From an uncultured cyanobacterium (GTDB lineage: Bacteria; Cyanobacteriota; Vampirovibrionia; Gastranaerophilales; Gastranaerophilaceae), in NCBI GenBank assembly GCA_947073895.1, contig CAMTNN010000083.1, positions 1-6,792 on the forward strand: a DNA stretch of 6,792 nt, in the 5' to 3' direction. Every line of letters begins with the position of its first letter. Position 1 is the first letter of the stretch. Under the pieces are notes generated by a model. The model ran no database searches and was not told where the DNA came from. It was given only the letters and a program-made list of their open reading frames with translations. The position numbers were made by a program, and so were the translations under genes. Below, piece by piece: positions 1 through 6,056 of this stretch.

Positions 1-146
1 GATTTTTCAAGTCTGCTCAAAGCTGGTTTGATTGTTCCGTAACTTGGGGTTGTTAAAACTGAAAATTCAAGACGGATTTCTTTGGATATACCATACATTG
101 TCAAAACTTTTTTATTTAATTCATGTAGTATTAAAAGCTCTATCAT
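1..146 (-). CDS. PadR-family transcriptional regulator, N-terminal part (cut by window edge)
   Basis: Translating the minus strand from the ATG at 146-144 gives 48 residues that stay open to the window edge. The start, MIELLILHELNKK, is followed by YGISKEI (residues 18-24) and then PSYGTIKPALSRLEK (34-48). This fits the PadR winged-helix pattern: a hydrophobic first helix, a YG-x-I-x-K-x-I helix, then a G-T/S-x-x-P-A-L-x-R-L-E recognition helix. PadR proteins are dimeric DNA-binding repressors, often of genes beside them. The ATG shares the bases ATGA with the stop codon of the GGDEF gene upstream, and an AGAGG ribosome site lies within the end of that gene, so translation is probably coupled. 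The C-terminal dimerisation and ligand part is outside the window, so the effector cannot be guessed. The family call is fairly safe; the target is unknown. Confidence 0.78.
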   Translation of the reverse strand, partial: MIELLILHELNKKVLTMYGISKEIRLEFSVLTTPSYGTIKPALSRLEK

Positions 147-2032
147 ATATCCTCTTTGACAATTTCGACAAATTCTGTGGCAAGTTTGTCACTCCATTTA
201 CTGTTTGATTCGTCCATAATAGTTCTAATCGCTTCGTCTTTAGTCAAAGCATCCCTATAAGGACGTTTTTCCATTAATGCAAAATAGGAGTCTATTATTA
301 AAATTATTTGAGATTCTATAGGGATTTCTTCTCCTGAAATGTTAGCAGGGTAACCTGTGCCGTTCCAGTTTTCGTGGTGTTTTTCAATAATTGGAATAAT
401 ATCATTAACTCTGCTTATTGGTTGTAAGATTTCCCTTGCAGCAATAATTGGGTGTTGTTTTATTGAAACCTTGTCTTCTTCGCTCAATGGTTCTTTTTTA
501 GAAAGCAGTTCTTTTGGAAGCATTGTGTTTCCTATATCATATAAAAGAATTGCAATTTTAAGTTTATCTATACTTTCTTTTGGCAAATCAAAACGTTTTG
601 CAAGCAATGTAGCTAATATAACTTTGCGTTTAGTACCTCCGGCTTCGTGTTCAGGGTTGTATGTTGAGACAAGCTCGTCTGATACCTGATAAACTATGTC
701 ATTATTAATACTCATTTCATTAAGTTTAGTATCTAAAAGTTTTGAAGTATTTGAGTCAATTGGAATTCTGTGTTTTGAAAGTATGTCAACAAATGTTGAG
801 AACGCAACCTCTTGCCATGATATTTCTGTTATAGGTGTAGCTAATGTAACTCTGTTTCTTCCGTTTCGTTTTGATGAATACATTGCATTATCAACAAGCT
901 CAAGTAGTTCATCAATATCTTCCGAATGCTCAAAATATGTTCCAACACCGATACTGGCTGTAATATTTCCTATTTTTTCGAGTTGAATTGCTTCTATTGT
1001 TTTTCTTATACGTTCTGCAAATATCAGACCACCTTGAGAATCTACGCCAGGAAGAATTACATTAAACTCTTCTCCGCCCATTCTGGCTGCTATATCAATT
1101 GAACGACAGCTGCTTTTTAAAACTTCTGCAATTGCTTTAATAGCAATATCACCATAGTTATGGCCATATTTGTCGTTAATTCTTTTTAAGTGGTCTAAAT
1201 CAAGCCCTATTACTGTAAATTTCTGGTTTTGACGGTTTGCACGAATGGCTTCCTTTTTAATAAATTCTTCAAAATATCTTCTGTTAAATAATCCTGTCAT
1301 ACCATCAGTTATAGCTTGTTCTTTTACAGCTTGGAATAAGTCAGCAATAGTAATCGCAAGTTCAATTTGTTTCGCAAAAAGATTTAAGAAATTTAATTCG
1401 TTTTCAGTGGCTTCTTCTCTGGAAGAAAATACTAAAAGAGAACCAAAATGTGAATGTTTATAAGATAGTGGAACCAGTACATAAGACTTTGTATTAGTAG
1501 TTTTTGCCAAATCTTTGACAAACTCTTCTGATACATCTGGAACAACACTTCTTATTAAGCTTAAAATATCTTTTGAATGATAGATACGATTATGTTCAAT
1601 TGTATTTGATAACTCTTCAATATCAGGGAATTTTAATCTTAAATCACAAGGATCACAATTAAATCTTTCCAAAAAACTATTTCCGAATAATTCTCCGGAG
1701 CATGCAACCAGTTGTAGATAAATACCGTCTTTATCTACAAGTCGTTTTGCAATACAACTGTGAAGATAGCCAAGTTCACCTTGAAGACTGTTTACAATGG
1801 CATTAAGTACACTAGATAAAGGTTTTGACGAGTTCATCATGTCCCAAATGTGCTGTAATGTTAGCATTTGGCGATTCGCAGTATCAAGCTCTTTTGTTCT
1901 GGCAGCAATTTCAGCTTCCAGTTTGACATTGCGTTCATAGACTTCCATCAAAGACTGTTTGCCAGTGTAAACACTTGATTCAACTCTATCTATTTCGTCT
2001 TTAATTTTTCTTATATTATCGAAAAATCCCAC
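143..2032 (-). CDS. GAF-GGDEF-degenerate HD-GYP signalling protein (probable diguanylate cyclase)
   Basis: The 629-residue product is cytoplasmic, with no membrane segment seen. Residues about 5-60 look like a coiled coil, about 65-230 like a GAF sensor domain, and about 236-397 are a GGDEF domain. The GGDEF domain has D278 and N286 in the DLDHLKRIN segment, the GGEEF signature at 319-323 and an RxxD inhibitory site (R310, D313) at the standard five-residue spacing. It should therefore make cyclic di-GMP and be feedback-inhibited. Residues about 455-605 resemble HD-GYP: HP at 527-528, HHENW at 552-556, GTGYP at 558-562, D581 and RPYR at 590-593. The HD pair is Y498-D499, DIGK has become DIGN, and the first metal histidine aligns with T467, so hydrolysis is doubtful. 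The start is GTG with AGGA 8 nt upstream; an in-frame TAA lies further upstream. It has its own promoter. Likely roles are motility or surface attachment, by inference from the family and the flagellar neighbours. Confidence 0.9.
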   Translation of the reverse strand: MGFFDNIRKIKDEIDRVESSVYTGKQSLMEVYERNVKLEAEIAARTKELDTANRQMLTLQHIWDMMNSSKPLSSVLNAIVNSLQGELGYLHSCIAKRLVDKDGIYLQLVACSGELFGNSFLERFNCDPCDLRLKFPDIEELSNTIEHNRIYHSKDILSLIRSVVPDVSEEFVKDLAKTTNTKSYVLVPLSYKHSHFGSLLVFSSREEATENELNFLNLFAKQIELAITIADLFQAVKEQAITDGMTGLFNRRYFEEFIKKEAIRANRQNQKFTVIGLDLDHLKRINDKYGHNYGDIAIKAIAEVLKSSCRSIDIAARMGGEEFNVILPGVDSQGGLIFAERIRKTIEAIQLEKIGNITASIGVGTYFEHSEDIDELLELVDNAMYSSKRNGRNRVTLATPITEISWQEVAFSTFVDILSKHRIPIDSNTSKLLDTKLNEMSINNDIVYQVSDELVSTYNPEHEAGGTKRKVILATLLAKRFDLPKESIDKLKIAILLYDIGNTMLPKELLSKKEPLSEEDKVSIKQHPIIAAREILQPISRVNDIIPIIEKHHENWNGTGYPANISGEEIPIESQIILIIDSYFALMEKRPYRDALTKDEAIRTIMDESNSKWSDKLATEFVEIVKEDI

Positions 2033-2065
2033 TGCAACTATCCTATAAAGCTTTTAGATATGTTT

Positions 2066-2095
2066 ATTATATCACATTTTGGAGTAAAAGTACAA
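2066..2095 (-). promoter_or_regulatory. Extended -10 promoter for the GGDEF/HD-GYP gene
   Basis: On the minus strand a perfect TATAAT (2071-2066) is preceded by TG at 2074-2073, giving the extended -10 form TGnTATAAT. A partial -35, TTGTAC (2095-2090), sits 18 bp upstream and matches TTGACA only in its first three bases. Transcription should begin near 2059, leaving a leader of roughly 27 nt before the GTG start at 2032, with AGGA as ribosome site. The extended -10 may compensate for the weak -35. This is a motif match only. Confidence 0.65.
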
Positions 2096-2114
2096 GTAAA
2101 TGCATCCAACCAAC

Positions 2115-2139
2115 TTGAACCATTTAGTAGTCCGTTCAA
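2115..2139. repeat. Inverted repeat TTGAAC-N13-GTTCAA
   Basis: Two perfect 6-base arms, at 2115-2120 and 2134-2139, surround a 13-nt centre about 20 bp upstream of the -35 element of the GGDEF gene promoter. It could be an operator for a dimeric regulator or a weak RNA hairpin. Its right arm overlaps the T-run of the neighbouring terminator-like structure, so both folds could not form fully at once. A 6-bp match can arise by chance in AT-rich DNA. Confidence 0.3.
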
Positions 2140-2190
2140 AAAGAGCACCTGTAATATTTATGCAAGCTTGTAGTCTTAGCTTTTGTGCTC
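2138..2190 (-). terminator. Possible terminator downstream of tRNA-Arg
   Basis: On the minus strand GAGCAC (2190-2185) pairs with GTGCTC (2148-2143), and five Ts follow directly (2142-2138). The 36-nt interior is long for a classic intrinsic terminator, but it contains an inner stem, AAGC (2182-2179) with GCTT (2167-2164), so a compound hairpin is possible. Its position, about 25 nt past the tRNA end and before the next promoter, is right for ending the flagellar/tRNA transcript. The long loop keeps confidence low. Confidence 0.4.
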
Positions 2191-2215
2191 CGCCTGAATA
2201 TCTATGTGCGTAGCA

Positions 2216-2289
2216 CCTCCTCGGCGGGATTCGAACCCGCGATCTCAGGCTTCGGAGACCTGCGCTCTATCCGGCTGAGCTACGAGGAG
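2216..2289 (-). tRNA. tRNA-Arg (anticodon CCG)
   Basis: The minus strand from 2289 folds into a complete cloverleaf of 74 nt. The 7-bp acceptor stem CTCCTCG/CGAGGAG is perfect. The D arm is GCTC/GAGC, and the anticodon stem CAGGT/GCCTG has one T-G pair. The T arm is GCGGG/CCCGC around TTCGAAT, and the discriminator base is G. The 7-base anticodon loop CTCCGAA places CCG at positions 34-36, which reads the arginine codon CGG. The variable loop is the short 5-nt type. The 3' CCA is not encoded (TGC follows), so a CCA-adding enzyme must complete it. The gene begins 3 nt after the flhB stop with no room for a promoter between them, so it is probably cut out of the flagellar mRNA or served by a promoter inside flhB. 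Confidence 0.96.
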
Positions 2290-2292
2290 TAA

Positions 2293-3375
2293 CTACTCAT
2301 TATTATGTTTAGAATTATAAACAAATGCTAATATTTCTGCAACAGCAACATATAAATCTGACGGTATCATTCCGTCAACAGGAACATTATTGTATAAGGC
2401 TCTTGCAATAGGTCTGTTTTCAACAATTGGGACATTGTTGTCTTTTGCGATTTCTCTAATTTGGAATGCTAGATAATCTACCCCTTTTGCAATAACAATA
2501 GGAGCAGGAGCTTTTGTTTTGTCGTATTTTATTGCAACGGCGTAGTGAGTAGGGTTTGTTACTACAACATCTGCTGTAGGAACTGATGACATCATGCGCT
2601 GACGAGCCATTTGCATCTGGATAGACTTAATGCGCGCTTTGATTTTTGGATCTCCTTCAGTGTCTTTGTGTTCATCTTTAACTTCTTGTTTTGTCATTTT
2701 GATTGATTTTTCGTATTCGTAAGTTTGATATTTTTTATCCAAAAATCCTAAAATAAGCATTGCCAGACACATGTTAATAATCATATGAATTAGAATCGAA
2801 CCAACTATTTGTAGTGCAACAGGAATCTCTAATCCTACAAGCCCGATTAAATCACCGCGTCTACTGTTAACAGCAGAATAACCGCAAGCTGCAACTATGA
2901 CAATTTTTAGTATTGATTTTGCAAATTCTACCATTGAACGGGGTTGAAACGGGTTAATTATTCTTTTTGCGTTTTCGAGCATTCTTTTAGGGCTCAAATT
3001 GTTTAAATCAATTTTTACTTTTTCTAATGCAAAAACCTGACCGACATCCATTCTAATGACTACGATTGCAACTATAGCAATAAGCACCAAGAACGGAACT
3101 ACAATTATCCCTAAGTATCTAAAATACGGGTAAAGCAGTCCAATAATACTTGTTGCATCAATTGAGGCTGGATCTAAATTTGTAAAAGTTTCTTTCATCA
3201 TGCTTGTCATTGATGTGAACATGTGTTTTGCAAGTGCTGCAAGCAGACCAATGCCTCCGACCATTACCATGGCGGATTCCATATCTTTGCTTTTTGCAAC
3301 ATTACCCCTTTCGCGTTCTTTCGTTCGCCGTCGGGTGGTGGCTTCTTCGGTTTTTTCTGCTGCTTCGTTACCCAT
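2293..3375 (-). CDS. flhB: Flagellar type III export switch protein FlhB
   Basis: The product, 360 residues and a usual length for the family, is the inner-membrane export-gate subunit that switches secretion from rod/hook to filament substrates. The N-terminus carries the family's charged stretch with EKTEEATTRRRTKERERG (7-24). Hydrophobic segments lie near 35-50, 85-108, 150-170 and 185-212. The cytoplasmic linker (about 213-265) leads to the self-cleavage motif NPTH at 274-277, inside VVVTNPTHYAVAIKYD; cleavage falls between N274 and P275. The C-terminal domain continues through VDYLAFQIREIA and ENRPIARALY. The ATG has AGGA six bases upstream, and that site overlaps the fliR stop. It is last of the four export-gate genes, and tRNA-Arg follows after 3 nt. 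The start has a dense run of arginine codons (CGA CGG CGA at residues 15-17, then CGC and AGG). The type III secretion homologue is the only realistic alternative; the gene set favours flagella. Confidence 0.96.
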   Translation of the reverse strand: MGNEAAEKTEEATTRRRTKERERGNVAKSKDMESAMVMVGGIGLLAALAKHMFTSMTSMMKETFTNLDPASIDATSIIGLLYPYFRYLGIIVVPFLVLIAIVAIVVIRMDVGQVFALEKVKIDLNNLSPKRMLENAKRIINPFQPRSMVEFAKSILKIVIVAACGYSAVNSRRGDLIGLVGLEIPVALQIVGSILIHMIINMCLAMLILGFLDKKYQTYEYEKSIKMTKQEVKDEHKDTEGDPKIKARIKSIQMQMARQRMMSSVPTADVVVTNPTHYAVAIKYDKTKAPAPIVIAKGVDYLAFQIREIAKDNNVPIVENRPIARALYNNVPVDGMIPSDLYVAVAEILAFVYNSKHNNE

Positions 3376-3383
3376 TGATTATC

Positions 3384-4163
3384 CTAAAATATTCCTGAAA
3401 TTTTTGTCATAAATTGTTCTATTATTACTGCTATATATTCCGCCATAGGGCGCATAAATATTAGTGATAATAATAAACCCAAATATATTTTTAAAGGCAT
3501 TGATACCATAAAAATGTTCATTTGAGGCATCATTTTAGATGTAAAACCTAAAAGAATGTCTGTAATAAATAATACGCTAAAAATAGGAATTGCAATTCCT
3601 AAACCGACCGAAAAAACATGTCCTGTAACTACGAGAATTTGTTCAAAAATCTGTGGCGAAAAGGTTACTGTATAACCGACGGGCATACTTTTAAAACTGT
3701 TATATATAGCTGAAAATAGCCATTGGTGTGCTCCCAAACCTATAAAAATCATTGTTGCTAAATATGTATAAGCTTGAGTGATTACAGGAGAAGAACCGCC
3801 TGATGTCGGATTTAAAGCCTGATCAGCTGATAAACCCATTTGAATAGCGAATGTATTTACCCCCAGCTCGACCCCTATAAATAAAATATTTGCACAAAAC
3901 CCGATAGCATAGCCAACCAAAAATTCTTTAAATAAAATCATTGTTAGTGCAGGAGCAGATGTAGGAATTGCAAATTGTGTTGTGGCGTTAACAATAGGAA
4001 ATAGAATAAATGCTATCGCAGCTGCCAGCCATACTTTTACCTGGTTTGGAATTGGATAAGTTGAAAACAAGGGAGCTGATGCAAATAAGCCTGATAATCT
4101 TGTTATGATTGCCATAAACAAGACTATGTTGCTTATTGAAAACAGTACATCAAGCCCGAACAC
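3384..4163 (-). CDS. fliR: Flagellar export gate membrane protein FliR
   Basis: The 259-residue integral membrane protein builds the export gate with FliP and FliQ. It is almost wholly hydrophobic, with likely membrane helices near 10-25, 42-60, 72-100, 128-150, 175-205 and 217-240. Family landmarks are RLSGLFASAPLF (22-33), the central stretch GVELGVNTFAIQMGLS with ALNPTSGG (97-123), and PQMNIFMVSMPLKI (213-226). The start codon is GTG. AGGAG lies about 11 nt upstream inside the end of fliQ, whose stop is only 3 nt away, so translation is probably coupled. The nearest in-frame ATG (residue 17) would remove much of the first helix, so GTG is preferred. Its stop overlaps the ribosome site of flhB. 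Confidence 0.95.
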   Translation of the reverse strand: MFGLDVLFSISNIVLFMAIITRLSGLFASAPLFSTYPIPNQVKVWLAAAIAFILFPIVNATTQFAIPTSAPALTMILFKEFLVGYAIGFCANILFIGVELGVNTFAIQMGLSADQALNPTSGGSSPVITQAYTYLATMIFIGLGAHQWLFSAIYNSFKSMPVGYTVTFSPQIFEQILVVTGHVFSVGLGIAIPIFSVLFITDILLGFTSKMMPQMNIFMVSMPLKIYLGLLLSLIFMRPMAEYIAVIIEQFMTKISGIF

Positions 4164-4166
4164 TTA

Positions 4167-4439
4167 TTACATAGCTCCTATTAATTGCGGTATCATTGCC
4201 ATGAATTCGTTAACTGTTGTAATAAATACGCTGAACATCCACGGAAGTAAGAATATTAAAAGGATTACACAGCCAACGATTTTAGGTACAAATGTTAATG
4301 TTGATTCCTGAATTTGTGTAACGGTTTGGAAAATACTTACCATTAAACCGATAACAACCCCTATTAAAAGAACCGGAACCGATATTTGTAATGTTAGAAT
4401 AAACATTTTTTGTAGAAGAGTTATAACTATATCTTGCAT
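4167..4439 (-). CDS. fliQ: Flagellar export gate membrane protein FliQ
   Basis: The small 90-residue membrane protein has two hydrophobic helices (about 12-37 and 53-77) joined by the conserved loop FQTVTQIQESTLTFVPKI (37-54), the FliQ hallmark. FliQ wraps the FliP/FliR core of the export gate in several copies. The length matches the family (about 89 residues). The ATG has AGGAAAG a few bases upstream in the 20-nt gap after fliP, and the stop is 3 nt from the fliR start. Nothing in the protein departs from the family pattern. Confidence 0.96.
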   Translation of the reverse strand: MQDIVITLLQKMFILTLQISVPVLLIGVVIGLMVSIFQTVTQIQESTLTFVPKIVGCVILLIFLLPWMFSVFITTVNEFMAMIPQLIGAM

Positions 4440-4459
4440 TTTTCTTTCCTATTTACCCC

Positions 4460-5212
4460 TTACTTTACAAAGCTTTCTACAAGTGAACGTACAATTAAAT
4501 ACCAACCGTCAACCATAACGAACATAATGAGCTTGAACGGCAGTGCAATCATTGTCGGTGGCAAAAACATCATCCCCATTGAAACAAGTACTGATGACAC
4601 AACAATGTCAATTACCAGAAACGGAAGATAAACTACAAAACCTATTGTGAATGCAGTTTTAAGCTCGCTTAATATAAAAGCAGGAAGCAATACATAGGTA
4701 GGTACATCGTCTTTAGTCTTTGGTTTTTCAATTTTTGCCATACGAACAAATAATGCAAGTTCTTTTTCGTGAGTTTGCTTAAACATAAATGTTCTGATAG
4801 GCTGTATTCCTCTATCTAAAGCTACTTGTTGTGTAATTTGATTATTCATATATGGCTGCAGTGCTTTTTCATTAATTTCATTAAATGTAGGTGCCATAAT
4901 AAAAAAGGTTAGAATTAATGCTAAGCTTGTCAGAACCTGATTTGGCGGTAAGTTACTTGCACCGATAGCCTGTCTTGTAAGTGATAATACGACAACGAGT
5001 CGTACAAAACAGGTTGTCATAATTAATATACTCGGCGCAAGGGTTAAAATAGTTAACCAGATTAAAATTTGCAATCCGTTTGTAAAATCTTGCGGAGTAT
5101 TAGCAGTCTGCATTCCGATATTAATGTTAGGAAAAGACATTGCGGCTGTTGATGGCAATATGCTGAATAACAGTCCGAAAAGTGCAAATCCCCACTTTTT
5201 TAAATCTCTCAT
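4460..5212 (-). CDS. fliP: Flagellar export gate membrane protein FliP
   Basis: The 250-residue product forms the ring-like core of the flagellar export gate in the inner membrane. An N-terminal signal peptide is visible: charged RDLKK, a hydrophobic stretch at 8-19, and a likely cleavage site near STAA (21-24), as is usual for FliP. The first conserved block runs 60-108 and includes CFVRLVVVLSLTRQAIG and NLPPNQVL. The second covers 177-219, with PAFILSELKTAF and GMMFLPP. The end carries FKLIMFVMVDGW (226-237). The ATG has AAGGA seven bases upstream. It opens the fliP-fliQ-fliR-flhB series and follows a leader with its own predicted promoter and two hairpins. FliO and FliN/FliM are not visible upstream; a kinase/receiver operon occupies that side. 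Confidence 0.96.
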   Translation of the reverse strand: MRDLKKWGFALFGLLFSILPSTAAMSFPNINIGMQTANTPQDFTNGLQILIWLTILTLAPSILIMTTCFVRLVVVLSLTRQAIGASNLPPNQVLTSLALILTFFIMAPTFNEINEKALQPYMNNQITQQVALDRGIQPIRTFMFKQTHEKELALFVRMAKIEKPKTKDDVPTYVLLPAFILSELKTAFTIGFVVYLPFLVIDIVVSSVLVSMGMMFLPPTMIALPFKLIMFVMVDGWYLIVRSLVESFVK

Positions 5213-5239
5213 ATTTATTCCTTAAATCAACTTACTACT

Positions 5240-5284
5240 TGCTCTTTTGTATTAGAGCACAGGTGATTTGGAGTCAGCGACTCC
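5240..5284 (-). promoter_or_regulatory. Two-hairpin leader upstream of fliP
   Basis: Read on the minus strand, GGAGTC-GCT-GACTCC (5284-5270) is a 6-bp stem with a 3-nt loop. It is followed 10 nt later by TGCTCT-N8-AGAGCA (5259-5240), another 6-bp stem. Both would lie in the 5' untranslated region of fliP if the promoter at 5323-5295 is used. Neither has a T-run after it, so they are not obvious terminators. They do not match any riboswitch consensus I can recall. They may stabilise the mRNA, bind a protein, or control access to the ribosome site, which lies about 16 nt further on. Confidence 0.5.
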
Positions 5285-5294
5285 TCCCCACACT

Positions 5295-5323
5295 ATTGTA
5301 AATCGAATATATCAGGAGGGCAA
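5295..5323 (-). promoter_or_regulatory. Predicted sigma70-type promoter for the fliPQR-flhB-tRNA unit
   Basis: On the minus strand TTGCCC (5323-5318) and TACAAT (5300-5295) are separated by exactly 17 bp. They match TTGACA at four of six positions and TATAAT at five of six. Transcription would start near 5288, giving a leader of about 76 nt before the fliP ATG. No sigma28 (TAAA-N15-GCCGATAA-like) or sigma54 (GG-N10-GC) promoter is apparent here. The element begins just 11 nt after the receiver gene stop, and no terminator separates them, so read-through from the upstream operon is also possible. Confidence 0.5.
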
Positions 5324-5334
5324 AATATTAAGAT

Positions 5335-5709
5335 TTATAACAATATTTCATACGATTGTGGGAAGTTATAAGCCGTCGGCTTTGGAATGCATTCAACGCC
5401 AAGCTGTTCTGCAATAAAACGAATATTATGTGCTCCGGATATGATAACAACTTTTGTATTTAAGCAGTTTTTAAATCCCTTAATCTGTTCTACAAACCAT
5501 TCTCCAGCGTACTTTGGTTCAAAATCGGATTCCATCTGCAAGTCAGTAATAATAATATCAAATGGTCTGTTATTGAATTCTAATAACTTATCATAACCGG
5601 CTCTTGCTGATTCTGCTGTTATGATTTCAGCATCGGAAAAAAACTCTTTAACTACTTTTTTATGATATTCTCTCCAGCCTTCAACGTCATCAACGATTAG
5701 AATTCTCAT
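5335..5709 (-). CDS. Stand-alone response-regulator receiver domain (CheY/Spo0F-like)
   Basis: The 124-residue protein is a single receiver domain with no output domain. The acidic pair is D7-D8, the phospho-acceptor is D56 in IIITDLQM, the switch serine is S91 in VVIISGA, and the conserved lysine is K110 in IPKP, followed by the usual proline. All catalytic residues are present, so it should accept a phosphoryl group. The part after K110 is only 14 residues, so the last helix is short compared with CheY. Its ATG shares ATGA with the stop of the chorismate mutase gene, and a histidine kinase opens the same gene series, so that kinase is the natural partner. It may work by protein contact, as in CheY or a phosphorelay intermediate; the target is unknown. 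The flagellar genes directly downstream make motility a reasonable but unproven guess. Confidence 0.9.
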   Translation of the reverse strand: MRILIVDDVEGWREYHKKVVKEFFSDAEIITAESARAGYDKLLEFNNRPFDIIITDLQMESDFEPKYAGEWFVEQIKGFKNCLNTKVVIISGAHNIRFIAEQLGVECIPKPTAYNFPQSYEILL

Positions 5710-6056
5710 TTTCTTAAAACCTCTGCTCCGTCAAGGTAAACAAATTCAGGTACAAAATTTTCTCCGCAATTAATAACAATTAATACTCTTAAGCATTTTG
5801 GTAAAGAGTTCGGAACACTGAGTTCATTAAAACACATCATAGCAACATCTTTCCATTTTAGGTTAATTCTTGCATATTTTGCAGGAAAATCCGCGTTTAA
5901 ATCAGGAGTTAGGGTAAAAATAACATGTGAAATATGACTTAACTCAATCTTGTTTCGTGTAACCATTTCTTTTAGTAGTTTGATTGTTGCGCTTCCAATT
6001 GATTCTGGAGTGTTGTCGTCAACCGTAATTGCACCTCTTATACCTTTTGTAATCAT
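5706..6056 (-). CDS. aroH: Chorismate mutase, AroH class (trimeric barrel type)
   Basis: The 116-residue enzyme should convert chorismate to prephenate in phenylalanine and tyrosine synthesis. It aligns from memory with the Bacillus subtilis AroH almost without gaps. It keeps R7 in GIRGAITV, F57, K60 and R63 in FPAKYAR, C75 and E78, R90, and Y107 (Y108 in B. subtilis). These are the known active-site residues. The TPDLNADFPAK segment (50-60) is typical. It ends at VLRK, about 11 residues before the B. subtilis end, so the flexible tail is missing. The ATG overlaps the NUDIX stop (ATGA), with GGGGAG just upstream as ribosome site, and its own stop overlaps the receiver gene start. No other aromatic-pathway gene is visible; a place between signalling genes is odd for it. 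Confidence 0.92.
   Translation of the reverse strand: MITKGIRGAITVDDNTPESIGSATIKLLKEMVTRNKIELSHISHVIFTLTPDLNADFPAKYARINLKWKDVAMMCFNELSVPNSLPKCLRVLIVINCGENFVPEFVYLDGAEVLRK

Noticed and set aside
357..1463. Open frames on the plus strand at 357-689, 696-986 and 1245-1463
   Set aside because: They lie opposite the GGDEF/HD-GYP gene, whose domains are clear; the translations are low-complexity Ser/Leu/Ile-rich and match no family.
2216..2289. tRNA gene as the attachment site of an integrated element
   Set aside because: No integrase gene and no second copy of the tRNA 3' end are visible within the window.
3200..4631. Plus-strand open frames at 3200-3412, 4105-4311 and 4434-4631
   Set aside because: They are shadows of flhB, fliR, fliQ and fliP, and cross the real gene junctions.
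2143..5260. Shared GAGCAC/GTGCTC words in the 2143-2190 and 5240-5260 intergenic regions as a dispersed repeat
   Set aside because: The shared stretch is only about 6-8 bases and flanking bases do not align, so chance explains it.
5213..5300. Cyclic di-GMP or preQ1 riboswitch ahead of fliP
   Set aside because: The two hairpins lack the conserved core and tetraloop/receptor bases of the cyclic di-GMP class I consensus and the A-rich tail of preQ1; only a structured leader can be claimed.
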